From NCBI GenBank assembly GCA_050693875.1, contig JBOGWP010000099.1:1-30378 (forward strand): a DNA stretch of 30,378 nucleotides, read 5' to 3'. Below the pieces are notes generated by a model that was not told the DNA's origin, did not search any database, and worked only from the letters and a program-made list of their open reading frames with translations. Both the position numbers and the translations under genes were made by a program. Below, in pieces: positions 1-8,030 of this stretch. The stretch's first letter is position 1; every line of letters starts with the position of its first letter. Origin of the DNA: JBOGWP01 sp050693875. GTDB lineage: Bacteria; Actinomycetota; CADDZG01; JAHWKV01; JBOGWP01.

Positions 1-203
1 AACTGTCCGCCCGCCGGCTCAAGCGGGGCAGCTTCGGCAGCGTCGCTGAGCTGGTCGCCGCGATCGAGGACTACATCGCCCACCACAACAACGACCCCAA
101 GCCGTTCGTCTGGCACAAGACCGCCGACGAGATCATCGCCAAGGTCCGACGCGGCAGAGTCGCACTCGACGAAGCGCGCGCCATTTCGAGAACGCCCCAC
201 TAG
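1..203 (+). CDS. IS630-family transposase, C-terminal fragment (cut by window edge)
   Basis: The window opens inside a reading frame (codons from base 3) that ends at the TAG at 201-203. The 66 visible residues match the end of IS630/DDE_3 transposases: a run beginning RLKRGSFGSV, a helix with DYIAHHNND, then KPFVWHKTADEII and a basic tail. The Asn-Asp-Pro-Lys-Pro-Phe-x-Trp segment followed by the T-A-x-x-I helix is characteristic of the family C-terminus, just after the last catalytic acidic residue. The catalytic DDE residues lie upstream of the window, so I cannot say whether the gene is intact. A hairpin-rich repeat begins at its stop codon, and the same sequence recurs at 14677 without a transposase. 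Family assignment is fairly secure; activity is unknown. Confidence 0.8.
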   Translation, partial: LSARRLKRGSFGSVAELVAAIEDYIAHHNNDPKPFVWHKTADEIIAKVRRGRVALDEARAISRTPH

Positions 204-442
204 CCCAGCTCGAGGTGCCGAGGTTGGTGCGAATGAGTCAAGTTTTGGGACGAGACCGAGCGGGCCGCACCTCAAGCTGGGCCCGGCAGGCGCCGAACAT
301 AGTGAGGCCCTGCCGGCATAGAGGACTGCCGGCGCAGCCTCGGCTCGGCGAGCGTGGCGAGGCGGGCCGACATTGAGGACCGCGGCCGGAGGCCGCCCCT
401 TGCCTTTCCAGCCTGTGCCGGGGAGCGAAGCGACCCGCTAGG
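202..442. repeat. Hairpin-rich dispersed repeat, short copy
   Basis: About 241 bases nearly identical to 14677-15000. The shared sequence starts in the transposase stop codon (AGCCCAGCTCGAGG), runs through GAATGAGTCAAGTTTTGGGA and then a series of short palindromes, including a perfect GCGGCC-GGA-GGCCGC hairpin at 382-396, and ends in CGACCCGCTAGG. It fills the gap between the plus-strand transposase end and the minus-strand ABC gene end, so it could act as a bidirectional terminator. It lacks about 80 bases of duplicated hairpin unit found in the other copy. It may contain the noncoding end of the IS630 element. Confidence 0.85.
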
Positions 443-446
443 CAGG

Positions 447-2252
447 CTAGTCCTCGTACCGCGACGCCTGGAGTCGGAACAGCTCCGCGTAGCGACCCTC
501 GCGCCGCAGCAGGGCTTCGTGAGATCCGACCTCCTCGATCCGCCCCTCGTGCAGCACCACGATCAGGTCCGCCGTCCGTACGGTCGAGAAGCGGTGGGAG
601 ACGAGGACCGTGATGGGAGCCGCCTGGCCGGCCGGGTGAGCCATGCCCGCGAAGCGCTGGAACACCTCGTGCTCGGCGCGGGCGTCGAGGCTCGCGGTCG
701 GCTCGTCGAGGACGATCAGCAGCGGATCGGCCCGCATGCTCCCGCGGGCCAGCGCGACCCGCTGCCATTCGCCTTCGGAGAGATCGATCCCGCCCTCGAA
801 CCAGCGTCCGAGCTGCGTGTCGAAACCCTGGGGAAGCCGCTCGATCACGCGGTCGGCCCCCGCATGGCGGGAGCTGGCGCCGACGCGTTCGAGGTCCTCG
901 ATGGCCGGAAGATCGCCGACGCCCACCGCCTCCCGGGCGACGAGCTGGAAGCGAACGAAGTCCTGGAAGGCCACGGACGTACGATCTCGCCAGCCCTGGA
1001 GATCGATGTCGCGGAGGTCGGTGCCGTCGACGAGGATGCGCCCGTCGGTGGGGTCGTAGAAGCGGCAAAGCAGCTTGACCAGGCTCGACTTCCCGGCTCC
1101 GTTCTCCCCGACGAGCGCGACCGTGGACCCGGGGGGGAGGTGCAGCGAGACGCGGTCGAGCACGCGCGCGTCGGTTCCCGGATAGGTGAAGGTCACCTCC
1201 TCCAGGGTGATCCCGTGGCCGAGCGCGGGGGGAGCCGGACGTGCCCGATCGGGAGGCGGGGCCTCGACTGCCGGCCGATACTCGAGCAGCCAGAGGTAGC
1301 GCTCACCGGCGAAGGCCAGCTCGGCAAGCCACGACGCCGACGACGCCGCCGATTCGAGCTGCTCCACCGCCATCCTCGTGAGCATCACCCCGAGGGCGAC
1401 CTCCCCCAAGGTGGCCCGCCCCCGCAGGGCCAGCCAGCCGAGGAAGCCGATCGACCCGGCGAGGGCGGCGCCCTGGATCGCCCCGCTGAGTACGCCGACG
1501 CGCACCCGGCGGAGCTGGTCTCGAAAGAGCGTGCGGATGTAGGCGTCGGTCACCTCCCGGTGGCGGCGAAGGAGGTGGGGCCCCAGCCCGAAGAGCCGGA
1601 CCTCCTTTGCTGCCGCGGGCTCGGTGGCGAGCTGCAAGTAGTGGCGAGCGAGGCGGTCCTCGATGGCGGCGTTGTCCCAGTGAGAGTAGTGAGCGCGCAT
1701 CGTCCGGAAGGCGAGCGCCGACCCGGGGAGGACCGCGAAAGGGAGCACCGCGAGCAGCGGGTGCACGAACCCGAGCAGCACCACCGCGGCGATCAGCCCG
1801 AAAACCTGCCCGGCGAGCGAGTTGAGGTTGGTGAACGCGAAGTAGGGGAGGAAGCTGCGGTCCCGGACGAGCTTGACGCGGTCGGCGAACTCGGCCCGCT
1901 CGAGATGCTCGAGCCCCGCTGCCGACGCCGCCACGCGCATCAGCCGCTGCTCGACCCCCTGGCTGATGCGCTCGCCGAGGTCCGACTCGAGGAGCACCGA
2001 TCCGAGGTCCTCGATCAGCTTCGAGATCGCGGTCAGGACGAGGAAGAGCACTCCGGCGGCGATGGCGCTGGCGGCGCGCCCGGCGACCGCCCGGTCCACC
2101 ACCATCCTCGTCATCAGTCCCGTCGCCGCCCCGGCCAGGCCGGAGACGGCGGCGATGGCAAGCAGCGCGGCGGTCTGGCCGCGCGCCTCCTCCCACGCCA
2201 CGCCGAGGATCACCTTGTAGATGCGCACGAGCGGCGCGAGGCGCCGCCTCAC
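447..2252 (-). CDS. ABC transporter, fused membrane and ATP-binding domains (half-transporter 2)
   Basis: A 601-residue type IV (exporter-like) ABC half-transporter. The N-terminal half carries about six hydrophobic segments. The C-terminal nucleotide-binding domain shows Walker A GENGAGKSS near residue 381, a signature LSEGEWQRVALARG near 489 (LSEGE replaces the usual LSGGQ), Walker B LLIVLDEPTASLD near 510 and the switch His in LVSHRF near 549. All catalytic residues are present. Its ATG overlaps the stop of the upstream ABC gene by four bases (ATGA), so the two are probably translationally coupled and form a heterodimer in the cytoplasmic membrane. The substrate cannot be told from sequence; lipid, peptide or drug export are all possible. 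The stop lies about 5 bases from the hairpin repeat. Confidence 0.93.
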   Translation of the reverse strand: MRRRLAPLVRIYKVILGVAWEEARGQTAALLAIAAVSGLAGAATGLMTRMVVDRAVAGRAASAIAAGVLFLVLTAISKLIEDLGSVLLESDLGERISQGVEQRLMRVAASAAGLEHLERAEFADRVKLVRDRSFLPYFAFTNLNSLAGQVFGLIAAVVLLGFVHPLLAVLPFAVLPGSALAFRTMRAHYSHWDNAAIEDRLARHYLQLATEPAAAKEVRLFGLGPHLLRRHREVTDAYIRTLFRDQLRRVRVGVLSGAIQGAALAGSIGFLGWLALRGRATLGEVALGVMLTRMAVEQLESAASSASWLAELAFAGERYLWLLEYRPAVEAPPPDRARPAPPALGHGITLEEVTFTYPGTDARVLDRVSLHLPPGSTVALVGENGAGKSSLVKLLCRFYDPTDGRILVDGTDLRDIDLQGWRDRTSVAFQDFVRFQLVAREAVGVGDLPAIEDLERVGASSRHAGADRVIERLPQGFDTQLGRWFEGGIDLSEGEWQRVALARGSMRADPLLIVLDEPTASLDARAEHEVFQRFAGMAHPAGQAAPITVLVSHRFSTVRTADLIVVLHEGRIEEVGSHEALLRREGRYAELFRLQASRYED

Positions 2253-4096
2253 TCGAGCCGTCCCCTCGCCCGGTAGTGCGCCGCCTGCATCTCGTACAGC
2301 TGCGCATACCGGCCTCCGGCGGTGACGAGCTCCTCGTGGCTGCCGTCCTCCTCGACGCGCCCGCTTTGGAGGAAGACGATGCGTTCCGCCATGCGGACGG
2401 TCGAGAACCGATGTGAGACGAGCAGGGTCGTCCGGCCGGCGGTGAGCTCGGCAAAGTGGCCGTAGAGCTCATGCTCGAGCCGCACGTCCAGGCTGGCTGT
2501 GGGCTCGTCGAGAATCAGCAGATCGGCTTCGCGCCCCATCTGCGCCATGATCGCCCGGGCCAAGGCCACCCGCTGCCATTCGCCGCCGGACAGGTCGGCG
2601 CCGCCGAACTCCCGGGCGAGCGGGGTCTCCCATCCCTGGGGCAGGGATTCGATGCGATCGAGGATCGCCACGCGCGAGGCCGCCTCTCGCAGCGTCGCCG
2701 TGTCCTCGCGGCGCTCGAACGCCCCGAAGCCGATGTTGTCGCGCGCCGGCAGCTTGTACCGAACGAAGTCCTGGAAGATCACCGCGAGGCGGCTGCGCAG
2801 CGACGCAAGGTCGTACTCTCGGACGTCCACCCCGTCGAGGAGGATCCGCCCGTCGTCGGGGTCGTAGAAGCGGCACAGGAGCTTGATCAAGGTGGTCTTG
2901 CCGGCGCCGTTCTCTCCCACCAGCGCCACCGAGCTTCCGGCGGGGATCCACAGATCGAGCCTGTCGAGCACGGGACGGTCGGTCCCCGGGTAGGCAAACG
3001 TGACGCCCTCGAATGTGAGCCCGGATCGCCGGAGGCTCCGAGCCGATCGGGTGCCACGAGCGTCGAGGCGGGGATCGGATCGCGGAAGGTCGAGCACGCG
3101 CGTGGCCGCCGGGAGGTAGAAGCTCGACCGGCGCGCACGCGAGGCCTGGCGGAAGAACCCCACCACGCCGCCGAGCAGGCCGACCGCCGCCATCGACGCC
3201 GCCGTGAATCGCCCGACATCGACCCTCCCGGTCACCGTCGCTTGCAGCATGACCAGGTAGACGAACGCCAGCGCGGCGATCGCGATGGCATGCAGCGCGA
3301 GCGCCACGACGAGGCTGCGCCGACGCAGCGTGAACAGCTCACGGACGCTCTCGAGCCAGTGGCGCGCCTGCCGCGCGATCGCCCACGAACCCAGGCCGAA
3401 GATCCGAACCTCCTTGCCCGGCTCGGGAAGCACGGCCAGGTCCCGGTAGTACCCGGCACGGCGTGCGTCCGAAGAGCGGCGCCACCGTGCGAGCCCGATG
3501 GTCGACTGGAACCGCCACGTCGCAACCCCTCCGGGCAGGGAGGCGACGAGCAGCAGCACCGGCACCCATCCGGCGTAGGTTGCGGCGATCACGGCCATTG
3601 CGGCGATCTGTGCCAGGCGTTGGTAGGCCGAGGCGTAGAACTGCAGGCTGTGCACCGGTCCCCAGCTGATCCACGAGGAGACCTCGAGGTCGTCGCGGAA
3701 GCCCGCGTCCTCGAAGTAGGCGATGCCCGGTAGCGAGAGCGTGGCGGCCATGAGGCGGCGGGCGAGATACGCCTCGAACCGGCGCTGCACGGCGAAGAGC
3801 AGCGTCCCCTGGATCGGGAGCAGCACCTGTGCGAGGAGCACGGCCCCCGCGATCAGCAGGAGCGCCCCGCGGACGTCGGCACCAGCGGCGCCGTCGGACC
3901 CGGCCCGGATGGCGGCCGGGAGGCGGGCAAGGAACCGGCCGGTTCCCGCGACCACGAGCGCGGGTGCGACCCCCTGGAACGAGCTGGCGGCGAGGAAGGC
4001 CACGACAAGCAGGGGGGCCGAGCGAACGACGAGCGCGGCGGCGCGGACGTTGGCCTTCAGCTCCTCGCGGCCCCCCACCCCGCTCCGTCGTGCCAT
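2249..4096 (-). CDS. ABC transporter, fused membrane and ATP-binding domains (half-transporter 1)
   Basis: A 615-residue ABC half-transporter, partner of the gene it overlaps at 2249-2252. The frame stays open much further upstream, but that extension is arginine/proline-rich and crosses two other genes; the ATG at 4094-4096 (MARRSGVGGREEL) fits the usual half-transporter length. The membrane domain occupies roughly residues 20-330. The ATPase domain has Walker A GENGAGKTT near 393, signature LSGGEWQRVALARA near 500, Walker B LLILDEPTASLD near 525 and the switch His in VSHRFS near 558. Both half-transporters have Trp at the last signature position (GGEWQ/SEGEW rather than GGQ), which supports a common subfamily. 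The transported substrate is unknown. Confidence 0.93.
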   Translation of the reverse strand: MARRSGVGGREELKANVRAAALVVRSAPLLVVAFLAASSFQGVAPALVVAGTGRFLARLPAAIRAGSDGAAGADVRGALLLIAGAVLLAQVLLPIQGTLLFAVQRRFEAYLARRLMAATLSLPGIAYFEDAGFRDDLEVSSWISWGPVHSLQFYASAYQRLAQIAAMAVIAATYAGWVPVLLLVASLPGGVATWRFQSTIGLARWRRSSDARRAGYYRDLAVLPEPGKEVRIFGLGSWAIARQARHWLESVRELFTLRRRSLVVALALHAIAIAALAFVYLVMLQATVTGRVDVGRFTAASMAAVGLLGGVVGFFRQASRARRSSFYLPAATRVLDLPRSDPRLDARGTRSARSLRRSGLTFEGVTFAYPGTDRPVLDRLDLWIPAGSSVALVGENGAGKTTLIKLLCRFYDPDDGRILLDGVDVREYDLASLRSRLAVIFQDFVRYKLPARDNIGFGAFERREDTATLREAASRVAILDRIESLPQGWETPLAREFGGADLSGGEWQRVALARAIMAQMGREADLLILDEPTASLDVRLEHELYGHFAELTAGRTTLLVSHRFSTVRMAERIVFLQSGRVEEDGSHEELVTAGGRYAQLYEMQAAHYRARGRLE

Positions 4097-4146
4097 CGCC
4101 GACCCAGCATCCCCCGGCTCGCGCGCGGGAGCAAACGCTTGGGGAA

Positions 4147-4443
4147 TCAGAACAGCAGGCGCAGCACCCCACGAGCCACCGTGAAGGCTCCCGCGATCAG
4201 GAGAATGGCCAGCAGCAGCACGATCGGTCCGAGCCACCAGTCGACGTGTCGGGCGAGCGGGGGCGCCTCGTCGGTCGCCTCGTAGAGCGCGAGGGTTGTT
4301 CCCTCGCCGTCCCGTAGGATGGCGTGATGTTCGGAGCCGTCGTCGAGGCGCGACGCCGCCAGCAACAGCTCGGTGATCTCCTCCGGCGTCAGGCGGGCTG
4401 TGACCTCCTCGAGCCGGCGGCCATCCGCGTCGAGGATCTCCAC
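4147..4443 (-). CDS. Small membrane protein, one C-terminal transmembrane segment
   Basis: A 98-residue protein with a GTG start (MEILDADGRR). Residues 1-65 are soluble and acidic with a predicted helix (LTPEEITELLLAA). Residues about 68-95 form one long hydrophobic helix (WWLGPIVLLLAILLIAGAF), giving a tail-anchored layout. No known domain is recognised. It lies 50 bases upstream of the ABC exporter pair on the same strand and may be the first gene of that operon. No Shine-Dalgarno is seen, but TAGAAT sits six bases before the GTG, consistent with a leaderless transcript. Confidence 0.7.
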   Translation of the reverse strand: MEILDADGRRLEEVTARLTPEEITELLLAASRLDDGSEHHAILRDGEGTTLALYEATDEAPPLARHVDWWLGPIVLLLAILLIAGAFTVARGVLRLLF

Positions 4444-4449
4444 CGGCCC

Positions 4450-4455
4450 ATTCTA
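4450..4455 (-). promoter_or_regulatory. Candidate -10 box of a leaderless promoter (TAGAAT-N6-GTG)
   Basis: On the minus strand TAGAAT is followed by six bases and then the GTG start at 4443. A -10 hexamer at this distance places transcription initiation at or next to the start codon. No convincing -35 box is seen. Confidence 0.45.
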
Positions 4456-4486
4456 GGGTGGGTATCCGGCGGATCCTGCTCGAACG

Positions 4487-6094
4487 GTGGCGCGCGTGGC
4501 TGAGCGCGTGCTGGTGCGCGCCCGCCGCGTCCTGACCCTCGATGGGGCGGGAACGACGGGGGAGTGGCTGCTCCTCGAGGGGGAGCGCATCGCCGCGGTT
4601 GGGTCGGGCGATCCTCCTGGTGCCCAGTCGGTCGCGCAGGTCGACGGCGTGGTGATTCCTGGCTTTGTCGACGCCCATGTTCATCTCACCCACACCGGGC
4701 TTCTGTCGGCGGGGGTCGACCTGCGTTCCTGCCGCTCGATTCCCGACGCGCTCGGCGCGATCAAGGAGTTCATGAAGGACTCGCGGACGGAGTGGATCCT
4801 CGCCGGAAACTTCGATCCCGCACAGACCCTCGAGCGACGGATGCCCGACCGGCGCGACCTCGACACCATCGCCCAATTCCGTGCGGTGTGGCTGTCACGA
4901 ATCGACGGACACTGCTGTTCGCTGACGGGGGCCGGCATGGCCCGCCTCGACCTCGATCCGACCCTGCCCGGGGTCGAGCTCGACGCACGGGGCAAACCGA
5001 ACGGGATCCTCGTCGGCCGGGCGAACGAGGAGGCACGGCGAGGTGTGCTCGGCGCGCTCGCCGACCACCAGCTCCGCCTTGCTCAGCTCACCGCCTGCCG
5101 GGCGGCGCTCGAGCATGGGATCACGGCGGTTCACGAGATGGCGGGCTCCGTCCCGGGGGGCCGCGACATGGAGGTGCTCCGCTCCTCGGGGGAGCCGCTG
5201 CCGATCGCGGTCCGTGTGTACTTGGCCACCCTTGAGGTGGCGCGCGCCCGGGAGGCCGGGCTGGACTGCGTGGGCGGAGACCTCCTGCTCGACGGAAGCC
5301 TTGGCTCGAGTACCGCCGCCCTCGGGGAGCCCTACGAGGACGGCTCCGGAACCGGGATCCTCTATCACGAGGACGAGAAGATCACCCGCTTCTTCGTGGA
5401 CGCGACCGAGGCACGTCTCCAGGCCGGCGTGCACGCCATCGGCGATGCGGCCGTCGAGCAGGCGATCCGATGCCTCGAGGGGGCGGCAGCTGAGCTCGGG
5501 TCCGGCGGGGAAGCGGCGATGCGGGCGCTCCGGCATCGGATCGAGCACGCGACCGGCATCTCGCCGGAGCAGATCCCCCGGGTGGCCCGCCTCGGGATCG
5601 TCGCCAGCGTCCAGCCCGCATTCGACCGGGCCTGGGGCGGCCCGGGGGGGATGTACGAGAGTCGCCTGGGATCGCGCGCCGCGAGCATGAACCCCCTCCG
5701 CACGATGCTCGACGCCGGCATCACCCTCGCGGGGGGCTCCGACTCCCCGGTCACGCCGCTCGACCCGCTGGCCGGGGTCGCTGCGGCGGCGGCCCATCAC
5801 GTCGAGGAATTCCGGACGAGCATCGACCAGGCCCTTCGCATGTTCACGATGGGAGGTGCGCTTGCGGGGAGGGAGGAGGCCGACCGCGGGAGCCTCGAGG
5901 CGGGAAAGCGGGCCGACTTCTGCGTCCTGTCCGACGATCCCTCCGGCATCGAGCCAGACGACGTTGCCGCACTCGAGGTGCTCGAGACCTGGGTGGGCGG
6001 ACGGCGCGCCTGGAGCGCCGAGGCGGGATTCGAAGCTTCCCGCAACGGGCTTGAGTGGCAGCGAGGCAGCGACTTGCCGCAGATGCTCTTCTGA
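4487..6094 (+). CDS. Amidohydrolase family 3 (YtcJ-like) metal-dependent hydrolase
   Basis: A 535-residue cytosolic enzyme of the amidohydrolase superfamily. The short N-terminal beta domain (residues 1-58) is followed by the metal-binding HVHLTHTG motif near 64, then GNFDPAQ, HAIGDAAVEQ near 315, RIEHATG near 350 and GGSDSPVTPLDPL near 418. A C-terminal composite beta-domain ends with EAGKRADFCVLSDDPS. These are the hallmarks of the Amidohydro_3 group, which hydrolyses amide or imide C-N bonds; the specific substrate cannot be predicted. The GTG at 4487 is the first start in frame, and a second GTG at 4496 is possible. It is divergent from the small membrane protein with a 43-base gap. Confidence 0.9.
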   Translation: MARVAERVLVRARRVLTLDGAGTTGEWLLLEGERIAAVGSGDPPGAQSVAQVDGVVIPGFVDAHVHLTHTGLLSAGVDLRSCRSIPDALGAIKEFMKDSRTEWILAGNFDPAQTLERRMPDRRDLDTIAQFRAVWLSRIDGHCCSLTGAGMARLDLDPTLPGVELDARGKPNGILVGRANEEARRGVLGALADHQLRLAQLTACRAALEHGITAVHEMAGSVPGGRDMEVLRSSGEPLPIAVRVYLATLEVARAREAGLDCVGGDLLLDGSLGSSTAALGEPYEDGSGTGILYHEDEKITRFFVDATEARLQAGVHAIGDAAVEQAIRCLEGAAAELGSGGEAAMRALRHRIEHATGISPEQIPRVARLGIVASVQPAFDRAWGGPGGMYESRLGSRAASMNPLRTMLDAGITLAGGSDSPVTPLDPLAGVAAAAAHHVEEFRTSIDQALRMFTMGGALAGREEADRGSLEAGKRADFCVLSDDPSGIEPDDVAALEVLETWVGGRRAWSAEAGFEASRNGLEWQRGSDLPQMLF

Positions 6095-6122
6095 TTGCAT
6101 CGGCGGGGTGAAGGGGGATAAT
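6095..6122 (+). promoter_or_regulatory. Candidate sigma-70-type promoter for the DUF4193-lnt-ppm1 operon
   Basis: TTGCAT at 6095-6100 and GATAAT at 6117-6122 are separated by 16 bases. The promoter starts right after the amidohydrolase stop codon and 33 bases upstream of the next start, so the downstream operon probably has its own transcript. Confidence 0.5.
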
Positions 6123-6155
6123 CGCCTATCCATCGCCCCGCCCACCCATCAGAGG

Positions 6156-6479
6156 ATGATGAATCAGACCTCCGAAGAGCCTGAGGAAGACGAGATCGAG
6201 GAGCCCGCGGCCGCCGACGACGAGGAGGAGGATCTGCCCGAGCCGGAACAGCTCGAGGCAAGCCTCGAGCAAATCCTCTCGAAGCGCAGCGAGCCGGTCG
6301 AGGCCGAGGACGACGAGGACTCGATCTTCGAGTTGACCCCCGAGGAACGGGTCGAGTCCCTCGCCGTGCGCGCCGTCCCGAAGCAGGCAAACGAATTCGT
6401 GTGCACCAGCTGCCATCTGGTCAAGCACAACAGTCAACTAGCCGATCGCCAGCGACAGCTCTGCCGGGATTGCGTCTGA
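6156..6479 (+). CDS. DUF4193 family zinc-ribbon protein
   Basis: A 107-residue protein. The first 65 residues are extremely acidic and probably disordered (runs of Glu/Asp). The C-terminus carries the conserved zinc-ribbon FVCTSCHLVKHNSQLA...CRDCV, with two CxxC pairs. This layout is the signature of DUF4193, a family typical of Actinomycetota; its function is not established. Two ATGs at 6156 and 6159 are possible starts. The final codons overlap the proposed TTG start of lnt. The acidic tail plus zinc knuckle could suggest interaction with basic partners such as RNA polymerase or ribosomal proteins, but that is speculation. Confidence 0.88.
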   Translation: MMNQTSEEPEEDEIEEPAAADDEEEDLPEPEQLEASLEQILSKRSEPVEAEDDEDSIFELTPEERVESLAVRAVPKQANEFVCTSCHLVKHNSQLADRQRQLCRDCV

Positions 6480-8029
6480 CGAAGCAGCTCGTCACGGCCC
6501 CGTCCCCCGGGGCGGCGTTCGCCGCCGGCCTCGGATCGGGCATCGTGGCGTCGCTTGCATTTCCCCCCGTTGACGCCGGCTGGGTCGCTTTCCTCGCCCT
6601 CGTTCCCCTCGCGCTCGTCGTGCGCACCGGCCGGCCCACGGCAGTGGCCGCGGGGTCCGCGGGGTTCTCGCTGGCCTTCTTCGGGCTGCTCATCACCTGG
6701 ATGCAGCAGTTCGGCTGGCCGGCATACATAGGCCTGGTCGTGCTGGAGAGCGTGCTGGTCGTGCCGACGATGCTGGTCGCCCTTCCGCTGCGATCGCTGC
6801 TGCCCGGTGTCTGGTGGGGCGCGGTCTTCCCCGTGGCCTTCCTCGCAGCCGAGTACCTGCGGTCGGAGGTCCCCTACGGGGGGTTCCCGTGGGGGGGCCT
6901 CGGGTATTCGCAGCACGAGAGCCAGCACCTCCTGCGCCTGGCCCCGCTCGCAGGTGTGTGGGGGGTGAGCCTCGTGGTGGGGGTCGCGAACGCCCTCGCC
7001 GCCGAGTTCGTCGCCCGAGTGGTGGCCGCCTCCGGCGCCGGCCGGCGCCGATGGGTCCCGGCGGTGTCCCTCCTCGTCGTCGCCGCGGCGGTGCTCGCGG
7101 TTCCGGCGGCGCTGCCTTCGCGGGCGGCGGGAGGGAACCCGGCCCGGGTCGCGATCGTGCAGGGCAACGCGCCGGAGGAGCCTCCAGGATTCCGGACGGA
7201 AGCCGACGATGTGATCGTGCTCCGCAATCACCTCGCCGTCACCGCATCGATCGGCCCACCGCGTCCCGATCTCGTGATGTGGCCGGAGGGATCGGTGGAG
7301 AGCCCCCTCTCGGACGACCGGATCGGGGGGCCTCTTCGGGAGGCGATCCGGAGCGTGGGGGCGCCATTCATCGTCGGGGCAACCATCGGTCTCCCGGATG
7401 GTCGCTTCGAGAACACCTCGCTCTTCTTTCGGGCGGACGGCTCGCCTGCCGGCAAGTACGTGAAGATGCACCTCGTCCCCTTCGGTGAGTACGTCCCGCT
7501 GCGCCGGCTCCTCTCCCCGCTCGTCAAGGAGATCGCGCTGGTCCCCTCGGACGGCGTCCCCGGGCGAACGCACCGGGTGTTCTCGATCTCACAGGGCAGC
7601 TTTGCCTCGGTGATCTGCTACGAGAACACCGATGCCGACCTGGTCCGCGGCTTCGTTCGCCGCGGCGCACGCCTGCTCGTGGTCTCCACCAACAACGCCT
7701 CGTTCGGCCGGACGGCGATGCCCCGGCAGCACCTCGCGTTCAGCCAGCTCCGGGCGGCCGAGCACGGGATATGGGTGGTCCACGGCGCGCTGACGGGCAT
7801 CTCAGCCGCGATCGATCCATCGGGCCGGGTGATCGCCCGGTCGGGCATGTTCCGGCCGGCGCTCCTCACCCCAACGGTTCGCTTCGCCACTTCTGCCACG
7901 CCCTACGCCCGGATGGGGGACTGGCTGCCGCTGGCGGCCGTGGTGCTGGTCGCCGGCGGCGCCCTCGCAGCGGCGCTTCTCCCGCCGTTGGCGCGCCGCG
8001 CTCCGGCCCCCCGGGCCGTCGGCGTGTGA
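6470..8029 (+). CDS. lnt: Apolipoprotein N-acyltransferase
   Basis: About 519 residues, close to the usual length. The N-terminus has several membrane helices (residues about 10-210), followed by a periplasm-facing nitrilase-fold domain. The catalytic triad known from E. coli Lnt can be placed: Glu in MWPEGSVE near 272, Lys in VKMHLVPFGEYVP near 331 and Cys in SVICYEN near 383. The enzyme N-acylates the N-terminal cysteine of lipoproteins. There is no ATG at the 5' end; the TTG at 6470 (MRLTKQLV) overlaps the DUF4193 stop by 10 bases and gives a normal length. A longer frame from 6401 would run inside DUF4193. It is followed one base later by ppm1, an arrangement equivalent to the mycobacterial Lnt-Ppm1 fusion split into two genes. 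Confidence 0.93.
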   Translation: MRLTKQLVTAPSPGAAFAAGLGSGIVASLAFPPVDAGWVAFLALVPLALVVRTGRPTAVAAGSAGFSLAFFGLLITWMQQFGWPAYIGLVVLESVLVVPTMLVALPLRSLLPGVWWGAVFPVAFLAAEYLRSEVPYGGFPWGGLGYSQHESQHLLRLAPLAGVWGVSLVVGVANALAAEFVARVVAASGAGRRRWVPAVSLLVVAAAVLAVPAALPSRAAGGNPARVAIVQGNAPEEPPGFRTEADDVIVLRNHLAVTASIGPPRPDLVMWPEGSVESPLSDDRIGGPLREAIRSVGAPFIVGATIGLPDGRFENTSLFFRADGSPAGKYVKMHLVPFGEYVPLRRLLSPLVKEIALVPSDGVPGRTHRVFSISQGSFASVICYENTDADLVRGFVRRGARLLVVSTNNASFGRTAMPRQHLAFSQLRAAEHGIWVVHGALTGISAAIDPSGRVIARSGMFRPALLTPTVRFATSATPYARMGDWLPLAAVVLVAGGALAAALLPPLARRAPAPRAVGV

Positions 8030-8030
8030 G

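Noticed and set aside
354..2276. 640-residue plus-strand open frame opposite the ABC gene
   Set aside because: Antisense shadow of a GC-rich gene; the minus strand carries clear Walker and signature motifs.
4097..4876. Long N-terminal extension of the first ABC half-transporter (875-residue frame)
   Set aside because: It is Arg/Pro-rich, overlaps the small membrane protein and the amidohydrolase in other frames, and the ATG at 4096 gives the family's normal length.
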